Below are positions 12,501-24,979 of a DNA stretch of 64,000 bases, in pieces. Positions within the stretch are counted from its first letter, which is position 1. The number at the start of each line of letters is the position of its first letter. Both the position numbers and the translations under genes were made by a program. This DNA is from Blepharisma japonicum (Eukaryota > Ciliophora > Heterotrichea > Heterotrichida > Blepharismidae). Location of the stretch: positions 1-64,000 of the forward strand of contig CATKHK010000138.1 of NCBI GenBank assembly GCA_949751835.1, written 5' to 3'. The notes under the pieces were generated by a model that saw only the letters and a program-made list of their open reading frames with translations, did not search any database and was not told where the DNA came from.

Positions 12501-15500
12501 GGGACTCAATAATTGCCAATCTTGTGGGAAAGAAATGACTATTGATATAGCGATTTTAAGGTCTAAAAAATGCTGTCTTGAAGGAGAATTTTATGACTCA
12601 GTTCAAAAAATATGCAAGCCATGTGATGAAAACAATTGCCAATTGTGTGAAAAAGAAATGACTGTTGATACAACTATTATAAGCTCAAAAATGTGCTGTC
12701 CTCAAGGACAATTCTATGACAAAAACGAAAACGATTGTAAAACATGCTCAGATAACTGCTTAGATTGTGCTGGAAAAGATAAATGCTATTCTTGTGGAAA
12801 AGAGATGACCTTGGATTTAGCCATTAACAAAACAAAAAAATGTTGCCCTCCTGGACAATTCTATGATACCAAAGACCGCATATGCCAACCTTGCTCTGCA
12901 AACTGCTTTGACTGTGAAGATTCAAATGATTGTAAATCATGCGATAAAGAAATGACTGTTGATACTACAATTATAAGTTCAACAAAATGCTGTCCCTCAG
13001 GACAATTTTATAACACATCAGAGCATGAATGCAGACCTTGCTTATCTAACTGCTCATTTTGCGATAATCCAGATAAATGCCGATCATGTGATAAAGAAAT
13101 GACTCTTGATGCACAAATTGTAAGCTCTAAAAAATGTTGTCCTGATGGAGAATTCTACGATTCTTCTACTAAAGAATGCATTTCTTGCTCAGAAAGCTGC
13201 TTAGCATGCAAAAATGCAAAAGAGTGTAATTCTTGCCAAAAAGAGATGATCCTTGATATTGAAGTCATAGGTAGTAAGAAATGCTGCCCTAGAGGACAAT
13301 TTTATGATTACTCTGAAAAATTATGCAAAGAATGCTTAAGTAACTGTTTAACGTGTGAAGGACAAAGCAAGTGTAGCTCTTGTGAAAAAGAGATGACTCT
13401 TGATACTGTTATTGCCAGCTCTAAAAAATGCTGCCCTACTGGACAATTCTATGATTTTTCAAAAAAAGAATGCAAATCTTGCTCAGACAATTGCTTAGAA
13501 TGTGATAATCAAAGTGATTGCAAGTCTTGTTACACAGAAATGACCCTAGACATAGCTCTTATAAGCTCACCAAAATGCTGTCCAAAAGGAGAGTTCTATA
13601 ATTTGACTGAAAATAAATGCATTTTATGTTTAGATAATTGCCTAGAGTGTCAAGGACCAAATAAATGCATATCTTGCAATAAAGATATGACTCTTGATAT
13701 AGCTATTGTCAGCTCCAAAAAATGCTGTCCAGAAGGACAATCTTATAACTCTACTGAAAATGCATGCAAGTGTATCCCTGGTAGCTATTTTAATGGAACC
13801 AAATGTTTGCCTTGCCCTCAAGGTTGCTCTGACTGTGAGGAGATAACAGGCATCTGTAAAGATTGCAGTAACCAAATGATAGTAGATATTAAAATAAAAA
13901 GCTCTAGCTCTTGTTGTCCCTCAAGCAACTACTATGATGGCTTGAGTTGTAAACCTTGCCAATCTAACTGTTTAAATTGCAAAGACATCTCAGGTGAATG
14001 CTATTCTTGCAAGCCAGAACTTAATCTCGATATCGCTATCACCAAAAAACCTAATTGCTGCCCAGATAAGCATTATTCTGATGGCCTCACTTGTCTTCCT
14101 TGCGGAATTATGTGTGCTAACTGTACCTCAGCTGCAAACTGCTCCGCTTGTGATGACAAAAATTTACAAGAAGTAGACTTGCTTAACCTAGGAAATTGCA
14201 AATGTGTGGAGCCTGCTTATTACGATGGAGAAAAGTGCCAGGCTTGCAGTATTTTATGCTCTGTTTGTAATGCAACTGAATGCAGCCAATGCATTGATTT
14301 GGATAATATGATCAAAGATCCTTCAAATATGACTAGCTGCAAATGCAAAGAAGAATTTTATTATAATAATAATACAAAGCTCTGCAAACCATGTATAGAA
14401 AATTGTTTTGCTTGTTCAGATGCTTTTTCATGCACACAATGCAATTCTGGATATTATTGTGATGGACTTTCATGCCTGATATCAAGCTGCTCTTCTGGAA
14501 AATACATAGAAAATAATACTTGTAAGGACTGTATAGCTCCTTGTTCCAGCTGCTATAATTCTTCTTTTTGCTATTCTTGCATAAATCCAGAAACTATGAT
14601 ATTAAACCCTACATCAGGGATTTGTTCGTGCCCATCTGGCCAATTCTATGATGCTAATTCACAAGTCTGCAGCTTATGTAAAAGTCCTTGCTCAATTTGT
14701 TCAGGGTCTGCTGAATTCTGCTTAAGCTGTATTGATAATATAATGGATTATGATGCAAACCATGGAACTTGTTCATGCCCAAATTCTAAATATCTAGAAT
14801 CTGGAAAATGCATTGATTGCGTAAGGCCATGCGAGGCTTGCTCATCAGCGACTTTTTGCTTAAGCTGTGCAGAAACCGCAATGATTCATGATGAAATAGC
14901 TGGAGTTTGTACCTGCCCTGATAAAAAATACTTTGATTCTTCTAATAAATCATGTCAAGATTGTGAAGGAAGCTGTGAAAAGTGCTTAAACTCTACATTC
15001 TGCCTTACTTGCAAAGATTCTACAATGGCTTATAACTCAACTACAGGGACTTGCAGCTGCTCTTCACATTATTATTTTAACCAAGACAGTTTATCTTGCC
15101 AAAGCTGTCATGAAACCTGTGAAGACTGTTTAGACTCAACTTCATGCACCTCTTGCATAGACTCTGCTATGAATTATGACACTACTACAAAGCTCTGCAC
15201 TTGTGGACAAACTCAATATTTCAACTCAACAGCAAAAGCCTGCCTAAATTGTAAAGGTCCTTGCAAATCTTGCACATCTGAGACATTTTGCACTTCTTGT
15301 CTTGATACATCTATTCTTGATGGCTCCACAGGAGTTTGTGCTTGTTCTCAACATGAATATTTCAATGCTTCTCTTTCTCAATGTAAAACATGTTCTGGCT
15401 TATGTTTAACCTGCTTTTCTGATACTGTCTGTAATTCATGTGTTTCGAATACCAATCCAATAAATAATGGAATCTGTTCATGCTTAATAGGGTTTTATCC

Positions 15501-18500
15501 TTTAGCTAAAGAATGCTTGAAATGTCCTTCTCCATGTTCTTCGTGCTCTAGTGCTACAAAATGTGAAACTTGTAAAAATAATGCATATCTTGATTCAGCT
15601 GACCAGTTCTGTCATTGCCAAACTGGTTTTACACTTAGCAGTTCTGAATCTTCTGGATACTGTAAAGCAGATTGTAATAATTTATGTACAGAATGTGACA
15701 TTGATAATGGAAATAAATGCTCTAAGTGTATTACAAATGCAGAGCTGTCAGGGACAGCCTGCTCTTGCACTGAGAACTCTTATTATGATAGCGCCACCAA
15801 AAGCTGCCTTTGTAGTAATGGATATGCACTGTCTAACAGTAAATGTGTAGTTTGCAAGAAATATCTTTCCTCAACTGATATAAAATCAGCAGATTTCAGC
15901 TCAGCATGGACTTATCTTTATGTCTACTTCAACGTTAAGCTTGATACCTCAATAGACCCAAGCTGCTCCAAAGTATTTGAGGCTTCAACTTATTCACTAC
16001 TTGGAAGCAGCTCGATTTGCTCATGGGCAGACTCCAAAACACTTAAGGTAGCATTAGGAACTTATTATGGGCTAAGAAGTCAACCTATTTATCTTGATGG
16101 GACATATCTCGTTAAAGATACTACAGATTCCTGCACCATTACATATCAACCACTTTCTGTAGTTATTTCATCAGCTACAGCACCTTCTCCAGTCGCTGTT
16201 ATTAGTGGCCAAACAAATCTTTACTTAAGCTGTGGGACAGACCCTCTTGTATATTCTGGTGAAAGATCACAATTGGGACTAGGCTCTCCTCTAGCATATA
16301 GCTGGTCTTCTCGTATTTCTCCATCAAATAAAAGCTTGAACGATTTTATACAATCTCAGAGTGCTTCTTCCATTTCCATTTCAAGGTCATATTTCCCTGC
16401 ATCTATGTCTACCACTTTGACTGTGACTTTAAATGTAACCAATTTCCTCGGGTACTCAAACCAAACATCGCTTACTACCACTATTAATACAGGCAGTGCT
16501 TTGTCTATTATATTTGATCAGGGCAATTCAGTTAGTATGTGGTTTTCATCATCAAAAACTCTCAAAGCAAAAATCACCTCATATTGCTCAACTTTTACAA
16601 CCAACCCTGTTTCCTGGGCATGGAGTTATGATACTTCTACAAGCCCTTCTATCAGTTATGATTCAATACTTAAAAACGCAAAATCTGATAAATTAACTAT
16701 CCCGAAAAATACTTTGCCTATCGGAGGGCCATACACTTTTATTGCTTCTGCTTCACAAGTGAATACTAATGCTACATTGACTGGAAGTGGCAAGGTTTCT
16801 ATAACAGTAACTGCTTCACCTTTGATTATTCAATTGTCTAAGACTAGTGGTGATGTTTCTCCTAGTGAAGATTATAAAATTAATGCTGCTGGCTCAAAAG
16901 ACCCTGATGATCCTTATGGAACTTTGAATTATATATGGATTTGCCAAAATAGCGAGGATGAGTCAGATTGTTTAGGAAGTGATGGCGAAATACTATTAGT
17001 TGGAGTAACAGCAGCAACTTTGACAATTCCGACAAGTAGAATGATTAAAGGTGCCTTATGGGACATTATCTGCACGATTTCAAAAGACACTCGAAGTGCA
17101 AGCGCAATGGTAGAAATCAACATTTTGGATGAAAACACTGAAATCTCTATCGCGATAACTATGAGTTTACAAAAAGTGAGTCCTCAGCAAAATATTCAAT
17201 TTTCAGCATCTATTAATTCTACAGCTCCTGCTCAGATACTGTGGTCAGAAAAATCAGGTACAGATATTTCTATTTCTCCTAATTATCTATCATCAGTTTC
17301 ATTCCCATCTAATTCTCTGGCAGAAGGCTCTAGCTATATTTTTACTCTTACCATAACAATAGACTCCTCAAATCTTCAATTCATTACTCAGCTGCCAGTC
17401 ACAGTAAATATCGGCGCATCCTGCTCTGGAGATTTCATATTAAGCCCAAGCAGTGGCACAGCCTTAGTTACGATGTTTAATCTCGGCATTTCTGGCTGTT
17501 ATGACAAAGATGAGTCAGATTACCCATTAACATATACATATTTCGACGCCTGAAATAACAAACTTTATGTTCTTGGCTATACCTCAGAAACCAATTCTAT
17601 TCAAACCTATTTGTTTCCTAATAAAAATAGTCTGACTATCCACGTGTGTGATAGCTTGAAAACTTGTTCAGATTACTCAAGCGAAATAACTACATTCGAA
17701 TATAGCAGCAGACTATTACAAACTTCTTCATTAATGGACGCATATTTGATGAATATAATAGACAGTGATAATATCCCTTCTTCTATAGCCATTTTTTGTA
17801 GTTCTGCGACAGTTGAGGCTTCTTTGTTTTCTCAGATGTGGAGCGACTTGCAAAATTATGTTGCAAATAATGATATTGATGAAAATCTTTTAGGAAGTGT
17901 GTTAGGATCGGTCTATGCTATGGCAGGCCAGACGAGTTTAATGACTATTGCGATGTTCCAGAGTATATTTGATTGGCTAGATGGGATACTTTCTAATAAT
18001 CCTGCCATTGTGCCTACTCTGGAAAATATAAAAATTGTTGTTGCTATAGCAGATGAGTATCTTTTGTATGGAAATTCGACTGATTATGAAGGGAAAACTT
18101 TAGAAGAATATATAATAGCTGCTGATAAATTCCTATCAACTTGGACAGTTGCAGCCACTGCTGACGATTTAGTATCTCAGAGCTCACTAGATGGATCTCA
18201 AAATACAATGCAGACTAAAATCTTTAAGCACAGAAACTTCCCAAGCACAATGTCTAATAAAACGATTTCTCTAGGAGAAAATAGGACTGTCTGATTCCCA
18301 GCTCACTTAAGCTATCTAGATACAAATATTATGAACATAAAAGCAAACTATTATAACACCTCAAATGATTATTCTGACGTTGCAGTACTGAGTTTTTCTC
18401 AATCTGGAGATTATAAAAACTATGTCTTAACAAAATCAGCAGAAGAATATGCCCCATTTTCCAGTATAAATTACCCAATAGCATTAGAGATGCCTACTTA

Positions 18501-19542
18501 TGACAGTATTGAGGACGGCTATAACTGGACTTGTGTATTTTACAATGAAACTGATAAAAACTGGGTCCATGATGGCTGCAGCATCAAAGAAATTAAAGAA
18601 AAAAGCATCATTTTCGAAGTCTACCATTTCTCTATGTACAAGCTAGGTCAAGAAAAAATCACAATACCTAATATCCCAACCTCAGAAGATTCAGAATCAT
18701 GCCCTCAAAATTATGTTCCCACCTATATTTTGGCATCTGTTTTCTTCTTTATTCTGATTTTAATTCCTATCGTAATCATTTTGGATCGAACTGACAACAA
18801 AGAAAAGTGCGATGTTAAAATAGTTTCTGTTAACTCTCCTGCTGATCGTAGTTTAGAGCTTGATCTACAAACTAATAATAAAAATAACCGGCAATTTGAA
18901 CAAACTATTTATGCTCAAGATTTAGAGAGACCAGAAGAGATAAAGTGTGAAGAAATTGCTGAAAGAAGAGATGTTATTCTAGAAGAACAAAAAGAAGACA
19001 AGAAAATAGAAATTGAGGATGTCTCTAAAACTGAGCTTGCTCTGTTGTTTGAAGGTCACTTAGTTTTTGGTTTATTATACTATAGAATTAATTATTCAAG
19101 AAAAGCTAGACTATTTGTATTGGCAACTGTTATTGTATTTGAGCTTTTCTTAGAAGGATTTCTGTTATATATATTTGAAAATACTAAGTCAGGATCGTCA
19201 GCATCAGCTGAAACTTTGTTTGGTGACTACGAAGGGAAATATTTAGCTTATACCACTTTGGCGCTTGGGATAACAATTCCTATTGAAATATTCTTAAGTT
19301 TGGTGTTCAGCATTAAAAGACTTAAGACTTTAGGCTTACTTGCTATTGCTTGCACAATAGGAATTATTATACTTCTTGGGTCACCTATTGGCGTTATAAT
19401 GCTGAGCTTAAAATTCTGCTCTGAATGGAGTGGGTATTGGGCAATTAGCTTCCTCTACGGAACTCTTTTACAAGCGTTTGTATTTGATACACTTTTTATG
19501 TGTGTGAGATACTTTACATTTCAAATAGTTCCTAGAAAATAA
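9547..19542 (+). CDS. Giant cysteine-repeat / REJ-like surface protein with five membrane segments
   Basis: One 3331-residue frame spans two in-frame TGA codons (17551 and 18292, both in well-formed contexts such as YFDA-W-NNKL). Signal peptide MSNLILLWLFLPFFLL. Residues about 65-1430 hold about 30 units of 45-48 residues built on 'KEMTLDIAIVSSKKCCPEGEFY...CLEC...C.SC'. Divergent Cys repeats follow to about residue 2100. Residues about 2105-2750 are Ser/Thr-rich and resemble REJ domains of polycystin-1 and egg-jelly receptors (a 'CSKVFEASTYSLLGSSSICSW' type start). About 2990-3030 is a GPS-like site with CVF...W..DGC but without the usual second Cys pair. The first membrane segment is at about 3057-3080, followed by a charged cytosolic loop of about 100 residues and four more membrane segments at 3183-3328. 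By architecture it is an adhesion or recognition receptor. There are no introns. Confidence 0.85.
10618..11165 (+). repeat. 548-bp block, copy 1 of a perfect internal duplication
   Basis: This block reads identically, base for base by eye, to 11794-12341 at an offset of 1176 bp. It covers four repeat units. Flanking units on both sides differ, so the block edges are sharp. See the partner entry at 11794. Confidence 0.8.
11794..12341 (+). repeat. 548-bp block, copy 2 of a perfect internal duplication
   Basis: Partner of 10618-11165. Divergence begins one base past each edge (T to C at 11166/12342). It implies recent gene conversion, unequal exchange, or an assembly repeat error. Confidence 0.8.
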
Positions 19543-19804
19543 TTAAGCTAAATTCTTATCAAAAAATAGATAAACAATTAAATTTTAAAATAGCTGATTT
19601 TTTTATATCTAAATCTCTTTAATTTATTTTTTAAAAATATTAAATTGACGAAAGTGAGCCTCAGTCACATCATAATTTATTATATTAAAAAATTTTAAAA
19701 AAATTATCTTCATCATAAATAAAATTCAAAATAATCTAAAGATACTAAAATACAATAAAAATAAGAATGTATAGCAATATTTATAAGAAAAATGCAAAAA
19801 TAAA

Positions 19805-20020
19805 TTACACTTTTATATAACTATTACTATAATCTTGACTTTCATTCAAAAGTCTTTGAATCTCGCATTCTGAAAGCAGCCCAGCCTGACAGATTTCGTC
19901 CTCTTCCAAAATCGACAATTTTTCACACTTTTCTCTTCCCAATATTTTCTTCCCTTTATACACCAACCTTCAAAAAGCTCCATAGCAGTCATAATAATTC
20001 AAACTTAAATTTCCTCCCAT
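19805..20020 (-). CDS. Small orphan protein, 71 residues
   Basis: ATG 20020 to TAA 19805 with one internal TGA read as Trp (CYGAF-W-RLVY). The N-terminus MGGNLSLNYY begins with Met-Gly, compatible with N-myristoylation. The C-terminal half is acidic and helical (SILEEDEICQAGLLSECEIQ). No family is recognised. It sits 23 bp downstream of the granulin gene on the same strand. It could be a separate small gene or, less likely, a relic; the clean frame and balanced composition favour a gene. Confidence 0.5.
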
Positions 20021-20043
20021 GTTTATTATATAAGCGAATTATA

Positions 20044-20754
20044 TTAATCTTCAAATAAAATGCTTATACCTCTCCCAAAATAAAACCCTTTATTTTCTAA
20101 ACTCGCGTCAGCTATTTTTGCCCATTCTCTCCATATATAATTACTTTTACTTAAAGCGTTCACAAGTACCAATTTTTCCAAACTTTCATAATTGCTGATT
20201 TGGCTAAAGAATTTTTCAAGTTTTGCAAGTCCTGGCCCTAAAGCAGTCGAGCATTCATAATTTGCATGTGATAAATGAGTCAAAGCTTGGCTTAGCTGCT
20301 GAATCGCCAAGTCAAAGTCAAAAGTAGTAACACCTCCAAAGGAGTCCAAAGATTCTGTAATTAAACTTAAAGCAGAAGATACGTCATTAAAACATTCTGT
20401 GACTAATTCGCCTCCTATTTGACTGCCGAGTCCTTCAAAAAATCCTAATACGAATTCTGCCATATAGACTCCTGAGCTTTGTAAGGCTGGCTCTTTGATA
20501 AGAATTTCTTGAGTTTGCCCAAGCAATAAGTGATTTGTGCATTTTTTATGCTTGATGTCGCAGACTGGAAAACCTAATGGACAACAGTGGCCATCTGAAT
20601 CAGCACAACAGACAGCTTGTGAAAGAGGGCAGCAACCATAGCCGCCGTCTGAACGAGCACAGCATGTTGTCCCGATTTTGCAAGCGTGACCATCATTGTC
20701 ACAAAGGTAATATTTTTGAGCGTAGGCTAATGTTAGGAATGCAAGCAAAAACAT
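20044..20754 (-). CDS. Secreted single-granulin protein
   Basis: 236 residues from ATG 20754; upstream in-frame codons lack another ATG. Signal peptide MFLLAFLTLAYAQ. It is followed directly by one granulin module with the paired-Cys ladder (TTCCARSDGGYGCCPLSQAVCC, then DGHCCPLGFPVC), the stacked beta-hairpin signature of the family. Residues about 75-236 form a Cys-poor, mostly helical tail of unknown kind (GLGSQIGGELVTECFNDVSS and so on). Granulins are secreted or lysosomal regulators in animals; in protists they occur singly or next to cysteine proteases. No protease domain is present here. Confident for the module; role unknown. Confidence 0.85.
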   Translation of the reverse strand: MFLLAFLTLAYAQKYYLCDNDGHACKIGTTCCARSDGGYGCCPLSQAVCCADSDGHCCPLGFPVCDIKHKKCTNHLLLGQTQEILIKEPALQSSGVYMAEFVLGFFEGLGSQIGGELVTECFNDVSSALSLITESLDSFGGVTTFDFDLAIQQLSQALTHLSHANYECSTALGPGLAKLEKFFSQISNYESLEKLVLVNALSKSNYIWREWAKIADASLENKGFYFGRGISILFED

Positions 20755-21495
20755 TTTTATTGATATGAAAAATAGGAGAAGAATGAGAATTCGCAATGCA
20801 AAGATAGAAAGAAAGCTGCTGATTAAGAGAACGAAAAGCTAGGATTAAATGACAATTTTTTAAGCAACAAAGACTTGGTGAAATTATTCGTAATTTCAAA
20901 AGGAACATGATAAATGAAAATACAAAAAAATTTTTCTTTGAAATATTTTATCTTAGAATGATAGGTTATTAAAACATCGTAATCTTCTAAAGTAAATTTA
21001 CAGCTTTTTTTAGGATAATGAAAAAGTTAAATGTTTCCTTAATTAATATAAGCTTGCAGGGTGCTTTAAACACATTATTACATATTATTAAAGTTAATGA
21101 AAAACTGATTTAGAAAGATGAAAAGTCTTTATACTTTTATTGAAATTCCATTTATATAATAATTTTATTCTTATCACGCTTTTGGCACTGTTGACCAGGA
21201 TTAGCTCTTTATCTATTCCTTAAAGCAGTGCCTATATTGATCCTCTAATCTTTTCATACTAGTTATTCTAGCGTGATTATTCCTTTAGGAACATCTATTA
21301 ATCCCAATAATAAACTTTCTTTTCTTCGATCTCTGAATTGTCTAAAGAAAAGAACTAAGACCATGCTTATTGTGTAAGAACTATTTTTCCTTTACAGTTA
21401 ATTAACAAATTGGAAAACAAGGATATTAGAAAGCTTTCACTATTAGGATTTAAGACTAAATTTACTAATAGCCCATTAATTCTACCATAAGTTAA
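20755..21495. other. Spacer
   Basis: AT-rich, no intact gene. On the minus strand 21364-21209 gives a protein-like 52-codon frame from an ATG (MVLVLFFRQFRDRRKE...) with internal TAA and TAG, probably a relic. Nothing else is seen. Confidence 0.3.
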
Positions 21496-22734
21496 TTATG
21501 TACTTATATTTAATTGAATTGTCATTAGTTTCAATAGCAATTTTTGCATTGCTGAATAATGATACAATAAAATCCTTCTTTCTTCTTTAAGATATTTTAA
21601 TATTTCTCTATAAATTTGATCTTCAGAATATTCTTCTTTCTCAAATTCTTTATCTCATCCTACGAAATCTTTGAAAATCTTCATATAGCTCTTCATGCTT
21701 TCAATTAAGTTTTTTTTTGTTTCTTTTCCCTCAGACTCTGATGGCAAATCCTCAAAAAAATTCATTAAATTCCCAATTTTTTTAACTTCCCCTCCAGTTT
21801 TACTTACTCTTATAGCCTCCAATAATTTAACATTAATTTCGTTTCCTTTTATTTTATATATACATTTCCCAGCAGTCCACTCCTCCAAGCATGATTGCTT
21901 ATCTCCAAGCTCATATTGAAGGAAATCATAAGGATTCTTTTCTACTACAAATCCATAAAACATAAGTAGCATCATATTTCTATCCTTTCTCCCATAACTT
22001 CATACAAATTCTTCATTTTCTGCAAAATTTCTTTCAGCTCGTAATATCAGTTCTCCTCCTAGCCCTACTTTGTAGCCAGACCAGAAATTTTCAACATAGC
22101 TTGGGTCATAATTGGCTAAATCAAGAATAGGTGCTATTACAAGCTCTTCAGTATTATTGACATTGTAAATAAAAGCTCTAGAAAGAATCATAGATATTCC
22201 TCATTTTCAATTTTCAATTGAGTGCATACATGATGATAAAAATTGATTAGATTGGAGAATTTTGATATAAGATGCATAGTCACTGAGGAAAAATGGGTCA
22301 TTTAATGGAAATTCAAAGGAAAATTTGTGATTTTTGAGAAAATTCCAATGGGTTTTGTTCCAGAATGGAAAGTTTGCGAGGAAAGAAGGGAAAGATTTGA
22401 TGTATTGAGTATGCGCGTCTGTGTCTATTGAGCAATGATAGTAAATAAGCTTTATTATAAGTTGAGAATCTCTCGATAAATCTTTAAATAAATTCATACA
22501 GGGAATATCAGAAAAGGATGAAATAGATAAGGATTTGGGGATTTCTATTACTGTTTCTCCTGAATTAAATGACTTTTTTACATGCAATCCGTATCCTTTA
22601 TCTTGAGTCCAATCTAGTTCTAAATCTTGTGTGTATAGTTTTAAAAGGTCTTCATAAAGCTCGATTGTAGACCCTGATAAAGAGTTTAGGCCGACGAGTG
22701 AAAGTAAAATTAAAAATATTTTGATTGCCCTCAT
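21496..22734 (-). CDS. SET-domain methyltransferase, SETD3/Rubisco-LSMT type, with signal-like N-terminus
   Basis: 412 residues with TGA read as Trp at several sites (for example SIEN-WKWG-ISM, EEFV-W-SYG, DFVG-W-DKE). The SET core is split as usual in this family. It has an N-terminal part with GYGLHVKKSFNSGETV, then SMILSRAF, PILDLANYDP (in place of the usual P..D..NH), and the cofactor/active-site strand W-SYGRKDRNMMLLMFYGF followed by NPYD. The C-terminal helical region fits the Rubis-subs-bind lobe. Such enzymes methylate Lys or His in proteins such as actin. Unusual: the first about 20 residues (MRAIKIFLILLSLVGLNSLS) look like a signal peptide, suggesting secretory-pathway targeting, which is not typical of the family. 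The substrate cannot be inferred. Confidence 0.85.
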
Positions 22735-22883
22735 TTGAAGTAAAGATTTAGTTTATAAATATGGATTTTAAGTTGATTATGAAGTAATTGATTTTAATAC
22801 CTTTTTCCATGTCGAAAAAATTAATTATAGATATAAATATTCATTTATTTATATTTTACTAGACTTTAATGAAGCAATTCTAT

Positions 22884-24134
22884 TTAGAATACAACACAAT
22901 TCGATTTTTGCAGATACTCAGATCTCGCTACCTCAACACTAGTGGATCTCATCCTAGCCAAATTTTCCTTAAAACAGCTCTTCCGAGCTTTCTTCGCAAA
23001 GATAAAAGACATTGGCAAAGTTTTGGACTCCGAAAGTCCTTTGCAAGAATGCTTAGGAAGAATTTCCCTATTAAGTAACTTAGGAAGATTAAGCTTTTCG
23101 ACAGTTCTTGAGCTTTCAGATGATAGCTCTTCATGTAAAAGAGAACTTAAAGTCCTAAATCTAGTGTCCCCTTCTTTGCTTTTTGACTCTTTTTCTATTG
23201 TTCGCGTTTTAATCATTAAAGTCTCTGTTTTTGTAATTTCTCTGAGTGGTAAATTTCAATCAAAAATTGCTTCTGTCATATTGATTTTTTGCTTGATTAA
23301 TGATAAAAGCCCTTTCATATAGTCGTAATCAGGCTCTGTGTCATAGTTAAGCCCTTTTACATATTTTAGCAGTTCACAGAATTCAGGTGGGGAGTCTTTC
23401 ATAAGTTTTGCCGGAGATGTTCTAGCTTTTATTTTTCTAATTTTTGTTTGTGAATATTTTTTCTTATTACGTGAAACTCAAGGCAAGTCTCCATTAAGTA
23501 AAAATGCTATAGAATAGCACATAGACTCCAAGTCATCCCTTCGTCCTTGTTGTATTCCAACATGACAATTAACCGATGCATAATGGTAAGTCCCCACAAA
23601 TGGACGATTTTCAGCATAAGCTGTATGCACCCCTGATTTATTTACATATTTTTTGGCCAGTCCATAGTCTACCAAATAAATAGTATTTTCTATGTCATTG
23701 TAAGAAGTAATGAACTGTTGCGGCTTGATGTCTCTATGTATATAGTGATGCTCATGCAAACTCCTTATTCTTTCAAGCATTTCTTCTGATAATAATAGCA
23801 CTGTTTTTAAAGAAAATGTTTTATTAAATCGTGCGAATTTCGATCTGACGCTTTCTCCTAATAGTTCCATTGCGAGCAAGCCATAGTCGCCTTCTTTAGA
23901 GGAAAAGAGAAATTTGGGGACTCCAGGGACACCTTTAAGCTTTTGCAGGATTTTTACCTCGTTTAAAAGCTGGCTGTGCTTTCCCTTTTTGGTCTCAATT
24001 TTTACTGCTACTTCTTTGTTGGTTTGAGAATCTAAAGCGGAATAAACTCTACCAAAAGTCCCTTTACCTACAAGTGCATTAACGCAAAAGCGTTCTGCAA
24101 GCATTGACCCTTTCTGTATGTTTAGTTCTTGCAT
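22884..24134 (-). CDS. Casein kinase 1-like protein kinase
   Basis: 416 residues, complete with TGA as Trp at 23479 (GDLP-W) and 23260 (AIFD-W), both invariant Trp positions of CK1. Kinase domain at residues about 10-295: glycine loop VGKGTFGRVY, lysine VAVKIE, catalytic HRDIKPQQF, metal-binding VDYGLAKKY, and the CK1 hallmark RRDDLES. The Asn that normally follows HRDIKPx is Gln here, which may lower Mg binding; otherwise the core is intact. The C-terminal about 120 residues are basic and Ser-rich. CK1s act in vesicle traffic, cilia and clock control; no specific role can be read here. It is the last gene of a minus-strand run, 149 bp from the SET gene. Confidence 0.9.
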
Positions 24135-24979
24135 TTTTTTAATTTTTATACCATCTAAAACAGCTGAAGATCAGGATTTTAATAGAGTTCATAAAATTAA
24201 AAATTAGAGGATTTAAGTAGATTCTAATATTTTGTAATAAAATAAGTGAAAGATTGTATAACAACTAGAAACTAATTATGAATTTAATATAATGTTATGC
24301 ATAGCATCCATCGGTTTTAATATTTAAAATAGGCCATTAAAGAAGTTTTATCTAGATTATAAGACTATAGTTTGGAAAATTATTTGAAAATATATATATT
24401 GGCTATGCGATGACTTATTGTCAGATTTCTGAAATCTGATACTCAAAAAAAAAGGTCATAATTAATTAAATAGAACTTTACATACTCAACTTGTTAATTA
24501 AATCACTTAATTGATATCGAATTTGCTGCTATATTAAATTTTTATGTTTTAGTGATTTTTAGCATTTAAATTAGCCAAAATTGGGAATACAACATTTTTG
24601 AGTGCAGAGCATAATTCCACGTTTTTAGAAACTATCAGCTCTTGATAACTTCTTATCAATAATTTTATCTGTAAAGAAAAAATACAAATACTAATCAGTG
24701 CATTTAATAGAGTTTTGCATAAAATTAATTTATTATTTTTAAATTGGCCATATTATTTGCATATTTAATCAGCTGCTATTTTAACATTGTTATTTAAAAA
24801 ATTGATGCATTTAAATATAATCTTTAATAAGGAAATAGCATTGTTTTGACTTTTTAAAATATTTAACATAATATTTCATTATAAATTAAAAAGTTATCTT
24901 GTATTTATTCCTATTCATAGTTTACTATTGCTTTTTCAGCCAATTTTAATAATTAATTTAAATTTTACAATTTTTGTAT
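24135..24979. other. Spacer between divergent kinase genes
   Basis: 845 bp, AT-rich, with poly-A and poly-T runs. It must contain the promoters of the CK1-like gene (left) and the CDK-like gene (right). No conserved element or coding trace is recognised. Confidence 0.4.

Larger units (their letters stand above)
9750..14060 (+). repeat. Array of about 30 cysteine-rich coding repeats (about 141-144 bp units)
   Basis: Units are anchored by a [K/P]E[M/L]xxD motif and a CC pair, with about six further Cys each. I count 30 anchors from 9754 to 14030. One unit near 12590-12650 is shortened by about 20 codons. Similarity among units is highest in the middle of the array, as expected from unequal exchange. 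Confidence 0.85.

Noticed and set aside
9750-14060. Regular repeat spacing considered as a CRISPR or satellite array
   Set aside because: The whole array is one open reading frame with conserved Cys codons; it is a protein repeat.
22869-23322. Plus-strand frames opposite the casein kinase gene
   Set aside because: They are shadows of the minus-strand coding sequence, which has the kinase motifs and TGA-Trp at conserved sites.
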